DNA from: Flavobacterium sp. BFFFF2
GTDB lineage: Bacteria; Bacteroidota; Bacteroidia; Flavobacteriales; Flavobacteriaceae
Reading direction: 5' to 3'
DNA length: 64,000 nt
Assembly (NCBI GenBank): GCA_002256385.1
Contig: NKJD01000012.1
Span: 19,503 to 83,502 of the forward strand
The notes under the pieces are model-generated. The model did not search any database. It saw only the letters and a program-made list of their open reading frames with translations, and was not told the origin of the DNA. Numbering within the stretch: the first letter of the stretch is position 1; every line of letters begins with the position of its first letter. The position numbers and the translations under genes are program-made. This document shows, in pieces, positions 19,575 through 28,771 of this stretch.

Positions 19575-20091
19575 TAAAGTTATATATGCCATTTATAATG
19601 ATGATGATGTTTTGATGGATGCAGTTCACAAAACAAAAAAAGCTCATTATCATATTGAGGAAGTATTTACACCATTTCCGGTTCACGGTCTTGACAAAGC
19701 ACTAGGCATTCCACCAACAAGATTGGCAATATGCGCTTTCATTTATGGTTGCATTGGGCTTTCAGTTGCTACAATTATGATGAATTATATCATGATTACA
19801 GATTGGCCGCAAGATATTGGTGGTAAACCTAGCTTCGCTTATTATCAAAATATGCCAGCTTTTGTTCCTGTAATGTTTGAAATGACTGTTTTTTTTGCTG
19901 CTCACTTAATGGTAATCACTTTTTATCTAAGAAGTAAATTATGGCCATTCAAAAAAGCAGAAAATCCAGATTTAAGAACAACGGATGATCATTTTCTAAT
20001 GGAAGTATCTGTTGACGATAATGAGCAAGAATTAGTTTCCTTTTTTAAGGGTACCGGTGCTACAGAAGTAAAAGTGATTGAAAAGCATTAA
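19567..20091 (+). CDS. actD: Alternative complex III subunit ActD (DUF3341)
   Basis: A 174-residue membrane subunit of the DUF3341 family that holds ActC and the periplasmic subunits together. It starts with a soluble alpha/beta domain (VIYAIYNDDDVLMDAVHKTK, HYHIEEVFTPFPVHGLDKALG) that is diagnostic for the family. Two membrane helices lie near 52-80 and 98-125, followed by an acidic tail. The ATG lies inside the end of actC (eight-base overlap). No cofactor motif is present, as expected. Confidence 0.93.
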   Translation: MSNKVIYAIYNDDDVLMDAVHKTKKAHYHIEEVFTPFPVHGLDKALGIPPTRLAICAFIYGCIGLSVATIMMNYIMITDWPQDIGGKPSFAYYQNMPAFVPVMFEMTVFFAAHLMVITFYLRSKLWPFKKAENPDLRTTDDHFLMEVSVDDNEQELVSFFKGTGATEVKVIEKH

Positions 20092-20101
20092 TTTCAAAAA
20101 A

Positions 20102-20662
20102 ATGAAAAAAATATCAATTATATCTGCTTTTTTAAGTTTGGTACTTGTACTTAACTCGTGCAAGGATGATAAGCATCCAAACTATCAATATATGCCTAAT
20201 ATGTATGAGTCGGTAGCCTATGAAGCCTATTCAGAATCAAAAGCATTTAATTCTCCTTCCGGTCTGCGTGGTAAGGAAGGTCAACTTCCGCCAGTAGGAG
20301 CAATTAAGCGTGGGTTTCAACCTTATGAAGTTCCAAATACGACAGAGGGCTACCAATGGGCTAAAGCTAGTTTGTCTTCACCTCTAGATCATTCTAAAAT
20401 TGATTTAAAGAAAGCGCAGGAGCTGTTTGAGATTTATTGTGCGATATGTCACGGAACAGCAGGTGATGGTAAAGGAACTTTAGTTAAAAACGAAAAATTT
20501 CTTGGTGTCCCTGCTTATGCTGATCGGCAAATTACTGAAGGTAGTATCTTTCATGTAATAACTTATGGCCTTAATTCGATGGGTTCACATGCCAATCAGT
20601 TGAGTCAAGAGGAAAGATGGTTAGTTGCAGCGTATGTGTTGAAACTAAAAAGTGGAATGTAA
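20102..20662 (+). CDS. actE: Alternative complex III subunit ActE, monohaem cytochrome c lipoprotein
   Basis: ActE is the monohaem cytochrome c subunit at the periplasmic face, likely near the exit of electrons to the oxidase. The 186-residue protein has a lipoprotein signal with lipobox LVLNSC and Cys20, so it is anchored to the inner membrane. The single haem motif CAICH lies at 113-117, followed by GTAGDGKG, with a candidate Met ligand in LNSMGSHANQL. The ATG at 20102 was chosen because a TTG frame eight codons upstream runs back into actD and adds nothing to the signal peptide. Ten bases separate it from actD. Confidence 0.94.
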   Translation: MKKISIISAFLSLVLVLNSCKDDKHPNYQYMPNMYESVAYEAYSESKAFNSPSGLRGKEGQLPPVGAIKRGFQPYEVPNTTEGYQWAKASLSSPLDHSKIDLKKAQELFEIYCAICHGTAGDGKGTLVKNEKFLGVPAYADRQITEGSIFHVITYGLNSMGSHANQLSQEERWLVAAYVLKLKSGM

Positions 20663-20689
20663 TTTTGAATAAACTTGATAGAAAATACT

Positions 20690-21988
20690 ATGTATACTTT
20701 TTCTAATAAACTGAAAACTTTTTCCTTTGTTCTGATGATAGTCGGTGTCTTAGGTATAGGTTATGGTTTTATATCAGCCCCAAAGACCATTGAGGATGTG
20801 GAGAACATTATAGCCTCGGAAAATCATGGTCATATTAACAATCATAAGCATGTTCATGATGTTCGTGATGAAGTTGAACATAAACATCATTTGGAACATG
20901 TTTTAACCCAGTTGAGCAACAAACCTTGGGCTGCACTTTATGTAGCTTGTATTTTCACTCTGTTAATTGCCGCGGGTGCTTTGGCTTTTTACGCTATACA
21001 GCAAGTTGCTCAGGCTGGTTGGTCTCCGGTTTTGTTTCGCGTCATGCAAGGAATTACTGCTTATCTACTTCCGGGTTCTGTAATTTTTATTGTTTTATTA
21101 GCCATTGCTGGAACAAATAATAATCACTTATTTATTTGGGCTGATTCTCATATTGTTGAACATGATGAACTCATTAAAGCGAAGTCTGGTTTTTTAAATT
21201 TCCCTTCTTGGATTTTAAGAGCTGTTGTTATTTTGGCTGGCTGGAACTTATATCGTTATTTTTCAAGAAAAAACTGTTTAGCTCAAGATGATTCGTCCGA
21301 TAACGCTAATTATAAAAAGAATTTTAAACTGTCAGCAGGTTTTCTTGTTTTCTTCATCGTTACGGAGTCTATCATGGCTTGGGATTGGATTATGTCAGTA
21401 GATCCGCATTGGTTTAGCACGTTATTTGGATGGTATGTGTTTGCAAGCTTCTTTGTGAGTGGTATAACTACCATATCCTTAGTTACTCTATATCTAAAAT
21501 CTAAAGGATATTTAGAAAATGTAAATACAAGTCACATACACGATTTGTCAAAGTTTATGTTTGGTATTAGTATATTTTGGACATACTTATGGTTTTCACA
21601 ATTCATGCTTATTTGGTATTCCAATATACCTGAAGAAATAACCTATTTTGTTACTCGTATTGAAGATTATAATATTACCTTCTTCGGTGCTGTTGCATTA
21701 AACTTTATTTTTCCGTTTTTAGTTCTTATAAATACTGATTTCAAACGTATCTCATGGGTAATTGTAATGGCTGGTATAGTTATTTTATTCGGACATTATG
21801 TTGATTTTTTCAATATGATTATGCCTGCAACGGTTGGAGATCAATGGTTTATTGGTGTACCTGAATTGAGTTCACTAGCATTCTTCTTTGGCTTATTTAT
21901 ATTTGTTGTATTTACTGCTCTTACCAAAGTACCTTTACTTCCAAAACGCAATCCGTTTATTGAAGAAAGCAAACATTTCCATTACTAA
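20690..21988 (+). CDS. actF: Alternative complex III subunit ActF, integral membrane subunit
   Basis: ActF is the second large membrane subunit of alternative complex III, related to ActC. The start is the ATG at 20690 (432 residues); a TTG five codons upstream was rejected. A membrane helix near residues 9-30 is followed by a His-rich periplasmic or cytoplasmic loop (about 45-75, HGHINNHKHVHD and HKHHLEH). About nine further helices follow, including ESIMAWDWIMSVDPHWFSTLFGWY, a stretch typical of ActF. It lies 27 bases after actE and 21 bases before the oxidase subunit II gene, which supports a complex III-oxidase supercomplex. Confidence 0.93.
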   Translation: MYTFSNKLKTFSFVLMIVGVLGIGYGFISAPKTIEDVENIIASENHGHINNHKHVHDVRDEVEHKHHLEHVLTQLSNKPWAALYVACIFTLLIAAGALAFYAIQQVAQAGWSPVLFRVMQGITAYLLPGSVIFIVLLAIAGTNNNHLFIWADSHIVEHDELIKAKSGFLNFPSWILRAVVILAGWNLYRYFSRKNCLAQDDSSDNANYKKNFKLSAGFLVFFIVTESIMAWDWIMSVDPHWFSTLFGWYVFASFFVSGITTISLVTLYLKSKGYLENVNTSHIHDLSKFMFGISIFWTYLWFSQFMLIWYSNIPEEITYFVTRIEDYNITFFGAVALNFIFPFLVLINTDFKRISWVIVMAGIVILFGHYVDFFNMIMPATVGDQWFIGVPELSSLAFFFGLFIFVVFTALTKVPLLPKRNPFIEESKHFHY

Positions 21989-22009
21989 AATACCTAACTA
22001 CTTTATAAA

Positions 22010-23206
22010 ATGACCTCACTATTAGTTTTAATCATAGTTTTATTATTAGGAATTGCTCTTTGGCAATTAACCAAAATATTTGATTTGTCTCAAATAGGTT
22101 CAAATGCGGATAATACTCAAATTGCTACTGACAATGATAATAAAGTAAATGGTTATTTAATGTTTGCTTTTTTAGTATTCATTTATTTGTTTACTATATA
22201 TTCAATGTATAAATGGGGGCATTTAGTTCTTGGACAGGCTGCGTCGGCACATGGGGATGAGTATGACAATTTGATGTATATTTCTATGGCTCTCATTTTT
22301 GTAGTACAGATTATTACACAAGCTTTGCTGCATTATTTTACTTTTAAGTATGCTGGGAAAAAGGGTCAACAGGCTCTTTATTTTTCAGATAATAACAAGC
22401 TTGAAATTATTTGGAGTTCAATTCCTGCTGTTGTTTTGGCTGGTTTAATTCTATACGGTTTATATACTTGGAACGATATTATGTTTCTTGGAAAGGAAGA
22501 AGAGGAAGATTCCATTGTTGTAGAATTATATGCACAGCAGTTTAAATGGGAAGTTCGGTATTCCGGTCATGATAATGTATTAGGTAAAGCTAATGTACGT
22601 TACATTGAAGGAGTTAATAACCTTGGTGTTGATTTACAAGACCCTAACGCGCAAGATGATTTTACTTCTTCTGAGTTACATTTACCTAAAGGGAAAAGAG
22701 TAATTTTTAAGATTAGATCTCAGGATGTACTTCACTCTGCTTATTTTCCACATTTTAGGGCACAGATGAACTGTGTGCCTGGAATGGTTACTAATTTTTC
22801 TTTTATCCCTACTATTACAACTGCTGAGATGCGAGATAATAGTGAAATCATCGAAAAGATTAATCATATTAATCAATTGCGTGAGGCTAAAAGTAAAATA
22901 TTGGTTGCGTCTGGCAAACCCGCTTTAGAGCCGTATACTTTTGATTATTTATTGTTATGTAATAAGATATGTGGAGCTTCTCATTACAACATGCAAATGA
23001 AAGTGGTAATTGATACTCCAGCTGAGTTTAACAAGTGGCTAAAAGATAAGCAATCTATTGTTTCGGCAGTTGCTAAAGCTAAAGCAGATGAGGCTGCTGA
23101 AAAAGAAGCTGCCGAGAAGGCGCTTGCGCCTGTAAATGATTTAAAAATGGATACTGTGACGCTGAAAGAACAGACGTTACAAGTTTCGCAAGTAGTTAAA
23201 AAATAA
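22010..23206 (+). CDS. coxB: Cytochrome c oxidase subunit II
   Basis: This subunit receives electrons from cytochrome c, or directly from alternative complex III, at its periplasmic CuA centre. The 398-residue protein has one short N-terminal hydrophobic segment and two transmembrane helices near 48-70 and 90-115. A cupredoxin domain follows, with the first CuA ligand His in VLHSAYFPHF and the C-x3-C-x3-H-x2-M set in LLCNKICGASHYNMQM. An Ala/Glu/Lys-rich tail follows (about 345-398). There is no fused cytochrome c domain. It belongs to the caa3/A-type group found beside ActA-F in Flavobacteriia. Confidence 0.95.
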   Translation: MTSLLVLIIVLLLGIALWQLTKIFDLSQIGSNADNTQIATDNDNKVNGYLMFAFLVFIYLFTIYSMYKWGHLVLGQAASAHGDEYDNLMYISMALIFVVQIITQALLHYFTFKYAGKKGQQALYFSDNNKLEIIWSSIPAVVLAGLILYGLYTWNDIMFLGKEEEEDSIVVELYAQQFKWEVRYSGHDNVLGKANVRYIEGVNNLGVDLQDPNAQDDFTSSELHLPKGKRVIFKIRSQDVLHSAYFPHFRAQMNCVPGMVTNFSFIPTITTAEMRDNSEIIEKINHINQLREAKSKILVASGKPALEPYTFDYLLLCNKICGASHYNMQMKVVIDTPAEFNKWLKDKQSIVSAVAKAKADEAAEKEAAEKALAPVNDLKMDTVTLKEQTLQVSQVVKK

Positions 23207-23233
23207 TAATTTATAACCTTAATCTTTCCCATT

Positions 23234-25039
23234 ATGTCTGCAGTAGCTCTCGATCATCATCAAGAACACTCACACGACCACGACGAACATCACCACAAAG
23301 ATACGTTCATCACCAAGTACATATTTAGCATTGATCATAAAATGATTGCTAAACAATACCTGATTACAGGTATAATTATGGGTTTAATTGGTGTTGGTAT
23401 GTCATTAATGTTCCGAATGCAATTAGCTTGGCCTGAGGAGTCATTTAAGGTCTTTAGTTTTCTATTGGGTGAGAAATTCGCGCCCAATGGTGTCATGAGT
23501 AATGATATTTATCTTGCCTTAGTGACTATTCACGGAACCATCATGGTCTTTTTCGTGCTTACAGCAGGTTTATCTGGCACTTTTAGTAATTTACTCATTC
23601 CCTTGCAAATTGGGGCACGTGACATGGCGTCTGGATTTATGAATATGGTATCCTATTGGATGTTTTTCTTGTCTAGTGTTATAATGGTGATTTCTTTATT
23701 TGTGGAATCTGGTCCTGCTTCTGCAGGTTGGACAATTTATCCTCCATTAAGTGCATTACCTCAGGCAATACCTGGTTCTGGAGCAGGTATGACTTTGTGG
23801 CTTGTTTCAATGGCAATATTTATAGCCTCATCATTAATGGGCTCATTAAATTATGTGGTAACTGTAATTAATTTACGTACCAAGGGTATGTCGATGACAC
23901 GTCTTCCATTAACAATATGGGCATTCTTCATCACAGCGGTAATTGGTATTATTTCATTTCCGGTTTTATTATCGGCTGCATTATTGTTAATATTTGACAG
24001 AAGTTTTGGTACGTCTTTCTTTTTATCCGACATTTATATTGCTGGTGAAGTTTTGAATTACCAAGGTGGGTCTCCAGTTTTATTTGAGCATTTGTTTTGG
24101 TTTTTAGGTCACCCAGAAGTTTATATTGTTTTGTTACCAGCTTTAGGAATTACTTCTGAAGTATTAGCTACCAACGCACGTAAACCAATTTTTGGTTACC
24201 GTGCTATGATTATGTCTATTTTGGCAATTGCTTTCCTTTCGACTATCGTATGGGGACACCATATGTTTATATCTGGAATGAATCCTTTTTTAGGTTCTGT
24301 ATTTACCTTTACAACATTGCTTATAGCCATTCCTTCTGCTGTTAAGGCTTTTAATTATATTACCACATTGTGGAAGGGCAATTTGCAGTTGAATCCAGCT
24401 ATGCTTTTTTCAATTGGATTAGTTTCAACTTTTATTACTGGTGGATTAACTGGTATCATTTTAGGAGATAGTACTTTAGATATAAATGTGCATGACACTT
24501 ATTTTGTAGTCGCTCACTTCCACTTAGTAATGGGTATATCTGCATTGTATGGAATGTTTGCAGGTATCTATCATTGGTATTCTAAAATGTTTGGTCGTAT
24601 GTTAAACAAAAATTTGGGTTATATCCATTTTTGGGTAACTGCAGTTTGCGCTTATGGTGTGTTTTTCCCGATGCACTTCATAGGTATGGCTGGATTGCCG
24701 AGACGTTACTACACTAATACGAATTTTCCTATTTTTGACGACTTGGCTGATGTAAATGTTATCATTACGATGTTTGCTTTAATTGGCGGTGCATTTCAGC
24801 TTGTATTTTTGTTTAATTTCTTCTACAGTATGTTTTACGGTCCAAAAACAGTTCAAAATCCATGGAAATCAAATACCCTGGAGTGGACTGCACCCATTGA
24901 ACATATACATGGGAATTGGCCAGGTGCTATACCAGAAGTTCATCGTTGGCCATACGATTATAGTAAGCCAGGACACGAGGATGATTTTGTCCCACAAAAT
25001 GTCCCTATGAAACCAGGAGAACAAGAACTTCATCATTAA
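23234..25039 (+). CDS. ctaD: Cytochrome c oxidase subunit I
   Basis: The catalytic haem-copper subunit reduces O2 and pumps protons across the inner membrane. The 601-residue protein has about twelve helices and the expected ligands: an early His for the low-spin haem (VTIHGTIMVFF), GHPEVYIVLLP with the His-Tyr pair, the CuB histidines in WGHHMFISGM, and HDTYFVVAHFHLVMG for the haem ligands. The N-terminus is unusual: residues 8-23 contain ten histidines (HHQEHSHDHDEHHHK). It lies 27 bases after subunit II and is followed by a strong terminator that ends the operon. Subunits III and IV are not in the window. Confidence 0.96.
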   Translation: MSAVALDHHQEHSHDHDEHHHKDTFITKYIFSIDHKMIAKQYLITGIIMGLIGVGMSLMFRMQLAWPEESFKVFSFLLGEKFAPNGVMSNDIYLALVTIHGTIMVFFVLTAGLSGTFSNLLIPLQIGARDMASGFMNMVSYWMFFLSSVIMVISLFVESGPASAGWTIYPPLSALPQAIPGSGAGMTLWLVSMAIFIASSLMGSLNYVVTVINLRTKGMSMTRLPLTIWAFFITAVIGIISFPVLLSAALLLIFDRSFGTSFFLSDIYIAGEVLNYQGGSPVLFEHLFWFLGHPEVYIVLLPALGITSEVLATNARKPIFGYRAMIMSILAIAFLSTIVWGHHMFISGMNPFLGSVFTFTTLLIAIPSAVKAFNYITTLWKGNLQLNPAMLFSIGLVSTFITGGLTGIILGDSTLDINVHDTYFVVAHFHLVMGISALYGMFAGIYHWYSKMFGRMLNKNLGYIHFWVTAVCAYGVFFPMHFIGMAGLPRRYYTNTNFPIFDDLADVNVIITMFALIGGAFQLVFLFNFFYSMFYGPKTVQNPWKSNTLEWTAPIEHIHGNWPGAIPEVHRWPYDYSKPGHEDDFVPQNVPMKPGEQELHH

Positions 25040-25045
25040 TATTTA

Positions 25046-25073
25046 AAGGCCATCATTTAGATGGCTTTTTTTT
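25046..25073 (+). terminator. Rho-independent terminator of the act/cox operon
   Basis: Stem AAGGCCATC / GATGGCTTT (one G-T pair) with loop ATTTA and a run of eight T, seven bases after the oxidase subunit I stop codon. Confidence 0.9.
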
Positions 25074-25164
25074 CTTCGGTATTTTGCTGGGCCTTATTTA
25101 GATTCATGTTTAAATTATTAGTAAGTAATTTTCGCACGGGAAGTAGGTTTTTTTTAATTGTTAT

Positions 25165-25172
25165 TATTTTTG
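25165..25172 (+). promoter_or_regulatory. Candidate -7 element of trpS
   Basis: TATTTTTG matches TAnnTTTG and lies 36 bases before the trpS ATG, after the act/cox terminator. No TTG at the ideal -33 position. Confidence 0.4.
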
Positions 25173-25208
25173 CTCAAGTTTAATTTTCAAATATCTAAGT
25201 ATTTTAAT

Positions 25209-26189
25209 ATGCCACGTATTTTAACTGGAATTCAGAGCACTGGAACGCCGCATTTAGGAAATATTTTGGGTGCCATATTGCCAGCAATTGAGTTATCATC
25301 AGATTCTAATAATGATTCCTTTTTATTTATTGCTGATCTACACTCAATTACCCAAATAAAAGAAGGCGATGCACTACATAAGAACACTTTGTCAACAGCA
25401 GCTACGTGGTTGGCATTTGGCTTAGATGCAGAAAAGGTTGTTTTTTACCGTCAATCAGATGTGCCAGAAACAGCCGAACTCTCTTGGTATTTAAGTTGTT
25501 TTTTTCCATTTCAGCGGCTCACATTAGCTCATTCATTTAAGGATAAGTCAGACCGTTTAGAAGATGTAAATTCAGGGCTTTTTACTTACCCCATGTTAAT
25601 GGCAGCTGACATTTTGTTATATGATGCTAATATGGTGCCTGTTGGTAAAGACCAGCTTCAGCATATTGAAATTGCGCGAGACGTAGCATCAAGATTTAAT
25701 CATCAAATGGGTGACACCTTTGTTTTACCTGAACCTAGTATTAATGAGAGTAATAAATATGTAATTGGAACAGATGGACAAAAAATGAGCAAGTCGAGAA
25801 ATAACATTATAAATATTTTTCTTGATGATAAATCTTTACGGAAGCAGATTATGGGTATTCAAACAGATAGTACTCCCATGGAAGAACCAAAAGATCCCGA
25901 TACATGCACTGTTTTTATTCTGTATTCATTGTTGGCAAGTCCAACGGAGATTGTTGTTATGCGTAATAATTATTTGGGTGGGAATTACGGATATGGTCAT
26001 GCCAAACAAGCTTTGTTTGAGTTGATTTTAGAAAAATTCCAAATTCAACGATCCAAATATGCCCATTTTATGGATCATCCAAACGAAATTGAGGTTGCTT
26101 TGAAACTGGGTGCTAATAAAGCAAAAGCTGTGGCTCGTCCTGTTTTAGATCGTGTAAGGCAAAAATTAGGTTTTCAACCGCTTTCTTGA
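25209..26189 (+). CDS. trpS: Tryptophan-tRNA ligase
   Basis: This class I aminoacyl-tRNA synthetase charges tRNA-Trp. The 326-residue protein starts at the ATG at 25209 (MPRILTGIQSTG); the longer frame from 25158 would add a non-conserved stretch and cover the likely promoter. The ATP-binding HIGH-type motif is in TGTPHLGN (residues 10-17) and the KMSKS loop in GQKMSKSRNN. DVNSGLFTYPMLMAADILLYDANMVPVGKDQLQH is the conserved Trp-binding core. The length is typical for bacterial TrpS. One base separates it from the next gene. Confidence 0.96.
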   Translation: MPRILTGIQSTGTPHLGNILGAILPAIELSSDSNNDSFLFIADLHSITQIKEGDALHKNTLSTAATWLAFGLDAEKVVFYRQSDVPETAELSWYLSCFFPFQRLTLAHSFKDKSDRLEDVNSGLFTYPMLMAADILLYDANMVPVGKDQLQHIEIARDVASRFNHQMGDTFVLPEPSINESNKYVIGTDGQKMSKSRNNIINIFLDDKSLRKQIMGIQTDSTPMEEPKDPDTCTVFILYSLLASPTEIVVMRNNYLGGNYGYGHAKQALFELILEKFQIQRSKYAHFMDHPNEIEVALKLGANKAKAVARPVLDRVRQKLGFQPLS

Positions 26190-26190
26190 T

Positions 26191-26964
26191 ATGTTCGTCG
26201 ATACTCATACACATTTGTATGCTGAAGAGTTTGCTTTAGATCGTGTGAAAATGCTTGATGAAGCTTTTAAATCAGGTGTTAAAAAACTAATCATGCCATC
26301 AATTAGTCAATCTTCAACTGAATTGATGTGGCAATTGAATAAATTATATCCTTCGAATATTTATATGATGATGGGCCTTCACCCATGCTATGTTAAAACT
26401 GATTCTTGGAAGAGTGAATTAGAATGGGTTGAATTGCAGTTACAATCGGGATTGTACTGTGCTGTTGGAGAAATAGGAATTGACCTGTATTGGGATAAAT
26501 CTACTTTAGCTATTCAGCAAGAAGCATTTCGGATTCAAATAAAATGGGCGATTGAGTATGACTTGCCTATCAACATTCATTGTAGAGAGGCTTTTAATGA
26601 GGTTTTTGAAATTCTTGAGGAAATGCGCAATCCAAAACTGCGTGGTGTTTTTCATTGTTTTACGGGGACCGAAGAACAAGCATGGCAAGCTATTGATTTG
26701 CAAATGAAATTAGGTATTGGAGGAGTTGTTACATTTAAAAACGGTCTATTGGATTCTTTTCTTCATAGAATTAACCCTACAAATTTAGTGCTAGAAACAG
26801 ACGCTCCCTATCTAGCACCTGTTCCTTACCGAGGAAAGCGAAACGAAAGCGCTTATATACCATTAATTGCCAAAAAACTAGCCGAGATTTATAATATGAC
26901 TATTGAAGAAATTGCTCAGATTACTAGTGAACAAGCATTAAAGCTGTTTGGGTTAGAAGATTAA
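26191..26964 (+). CDS. TatD-family metal-dependent DNase
   Basis: A 257-residue TIM-barrel hydrolase of the amidohydrolase superfamily. Metal-binding motifs are clear: HTHLY (5-9), GEIGIDLYW with its Glu near residue 93, NIHCREA, GVFHCFTG and the C-terminal ETDAPYLAPVPYRGKRNESAYI. TatD-family enzymes are 3'-5' DNases acting on damaged or single-stranded DNA. The ATG follows the trpS stop after one base, so the two genes are very likely cotranscribed. The exact substrate within the family cannot be read from sequence. Confidence 0.93.
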   Translation: MFVDTHTHLYAEEFALDRVKMLDEAFKSGVKKLIMPSISQSSTELMWQLNKLYPSNIYMMMGLHPCYVKTDSWKSELEWVELQLQSGLYCAVGEIGIDLYWDKSTLAIQQEAFRIQIKWAIEYDLPINIHCREAFNEVFEILEEMRNPKLRGVFHCFTGTEEQAWQAIDLQMKLGIGGVVTFKNGLLDSFLHRINPTNLVLETDAPYLAPVPYRGKRNESAYIPLIAKKLAEIYNMTIEEIAQITSEQALKLFGLED

Positions 26965-27005
26965 AGCTTTTTTTTGTTTATTTGTTAAATCAATGACAAT
27001 CGTCT

Positions 27006-28139
27006 ATGCAAAAATTTGATAAGATTCGTCCATATTATGATGCGGAGGTGAACCAAGCAATTTGTGCTTCACTACATCACCCTATGCTCAAAGCGATGAT
27101 GAGTTTTTCCTATCCTGAAGTTGATGAGGAAGTTTGGAAAGAGCAATTAAAGCGCACCCATTCTATTAGAGATTTTCAAATTAATTTCGCATATCAAGCC
27201 ATAAAAAAAATCATCAAAAACAGTTCAGAAGGATTAACTACATCTGGTTTTGAAAAGCTTGAACCTAATACATCTTACCTCTTTATTTCAAACCATCGCG
27301 ATATTATTTTGGATACCTCATTGCTTAATGTTTCATTGCATGATCATGGTTTAGTAATGACTGCATCAGCAATAGGAGATAATTTAGTGACAAAATCTTT
27401 TTTGAGAACGCTTGCTCGATTAAATAGAAACTTTATTATACAACGTGGTTTATCTCCTAGAGAGTTGTTGGAAAGCTCTAAATTGGTTTCGGAATATATT
27501 TACCAACTCATCCTAAGAGAAAATCGCTCTGTTTGGATTGCACAAAGAGAGGGACGAACCAAAGACGGCAATGATGCAACCCATTCTGGTGTATTAAAAA
27601 TGTTGGCAATGGCTTCAGATGAAAGTTCTTGTATGGCCTATTTACGTAAATTGAAGATTGTACCCGTTTCCATTTCGTATGAATACGATCCGACGGACGC
27701 ATTGAAAATGCCACAACTACTCGCTCAATCAAATAATGAAATTTACATCAAAGAAAAAAATGAAGATTTTATCAGTCTCTTGAGTGGTGTAATTGGACAA
27801 AAGAAGCGGATGCATATTCATGTTGGACCAATTTTGGATCATGAACTTCTTAATATTGAACGTGAAACGAATAATACAAATAAGCAAATTCAATTATTAG
27901 CGCAACTTATTGATCGTCATATTATTGGAAATTATCATTTATGGCCTACTAATTATATTGCTTGCGATGTGTTGAATAATTCTAATATGTATGCTTCAAA
28001 ATACTCCGAAGCCGAGAAATCTCTGTTTGAGCGGCGTCTAGAGATGCGAATTGATGTTACTAATCGGCAAATGGTTGATAGTTTTTTGGCGATGTATGCT
28101 AACCCAGTTGTAAATCAGATTAAACAGAATGAAGGTTAA
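27006..28139 (+). CDS. PlsC-like lysophospholipid/glycerol acyltransferase
   Basis: A 377-residue protein with an acyltransferase domain of the PlsC type. The His-Asp motif is in SNHRDIILD (about 97-105), five residues apart rather than the usual four, and the substrate-binding block is REGRTKDGNDAT (about 181-192). The family acylates glycerol-phosphate intermediates at the membrane face. N- and C-terminal extensions are larger than in housekeeping PlsC (about 240 residues), so this may be a second, Bacteroidota-specific enzyme, and its exact acceptor is unknown. It lies 41 bases after the TatD gene and may share its transcript. Confidence 0.82.
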   Translation: MQKFDKIRPYYDAEVNQAICASLHHPMLKAMMSFSYPEVDEEVWKEQLKRTHSIRDFQINFAYQAIKKIIKNSSEGLTTSGFEKLEPNTSYLFISNHRDIILDTSLLNVSLHDHGLVMTASAIGDNLVTKSFLRTLARLNRNFIIQRGLSPRELLESSKLVSEYIYQLILRENRSVWIAQREGRTKDGNDATHSGVLKMLAMASDESSCMAYLRKLKIVPVSISYEYDPTDALKMPQLLAQSNNEIYIKEKNEDFISLLSGVIGQKKRMHIHVGPILDHELLNIERETNNTNKQIQLLAQLIDRHIIGNYHLWPTNYIACDVLNNSNMYASKYSEAEKSLFERRLEMRIDVTNRQMVDSFLAMYANPVVNQIKQNEG

Positions 28140-28270
28140 TACTGTGAAATCTTGTGTCAATTTAATGTAAAAAAGAAGCGTTTTGCATTTTGAACAAAAA
28201 AACACTGAAACGCTGATTGCCCAATAAATAAACTTTATTGACCGAATGAAGGTGCTTGTATAAATAGCCT

Positions 28271-28278
28271 TATTTTTG
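28271..28278 (+). promoter_or_regulatory. Candidate -7 element of the bacilliredoxin gene
   Basis: TATTTTTG matches TAnnTTTG and lies 16 bases before the ATG at 28295. TTG triplets upstream are at 12 and 30 bases, both outside the usual spacing. Confidence 0.4.
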
Positions 28279-28294
28279 CAATAAAATTTCAACT

Positions 28295-28708
28295 ATGTAT
28301 CCAGAAGATTTAGTTAAACCAATGCGTGCCGAATTGAGCGATGCTGGTTTCCAAGAATTATATACAGCAGAGGCTGTTAAATCTGCACTACAAGCATCAG
28401 GAACTACTTTAGTAGTGGTTAACTCTGTATGTGGATGTGCGGCGCGTAATGCCCGTCCAGGAGCAAAAATGAGTTTAGATAGTGCTGTCAAGCCAACTCA
28501 CTTGGTTACCGTGTTTGCCGGTGTAGATCAGGAGGCAGTTGCTGCCGCTCGCGAACAAATGTTTCCATTTCCCCCCTCTTCGCCTTGTATGGCCTTGTTT
28601 AAAGATGGTGAATTGGTTCACATGCTAGAGCGTCATCACATTGAAGGACGGCCAGCAGAGTTGATTGCTGAAAACCTAAAAGATGCTTATCAAGAGTTTT
28701 GTGCTTAA
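28295..28708 (+). CDS. BrxA/BrxB-family bacilliredoxin
   Basis: A 137-residue cytoplasmic thioredoxin-fold protein of the YphP/YqiW family. The diagnostic CGC active site is in [16 protein letters not shown] (near residues 48-50). The family removes bacillithiol from protein cysteines, or acts as a disulfide isomerase, after oxidative stress. The [26 protein letters not shown] block completes the family pattern and the length is standard. It is monocistronic between its own promoter element and terminator. Whether this organism makes bacillithiol cannot be judged from the window. Confidence 0.93.
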   Translation: MYPEDLVKPMRAELSDAGFQELYTAEAVKSALQASGTTLVVVNSVCGCAARNARPGAKMSLDSAVKPTHLVTVFAGVDQEAVAAAREQMFPFPPSSPCMALFKDGELVHMLERHHIEGRPAELIAENLKDAYQEFCA

Positions 28709-28713
28709 AATTT

Positions 28714-28744
28714 AAAAAGCTGCCATAATGGGCAGCTTTTTTTT
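28714..28744 (+). terminator. Rho-independent terminator of the bacilliredoxin gene
   Basis: Stem AAGCTGCC / GGCAGCTT with a six-base loop, flanked by an A-run on the left and eight T on the right. It could also serve the convergent gene ending at 28772. Confidence 0.9.
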
Positions 28745-28771
28745 AAATCACAAATAAGGACGACAGTTGCC

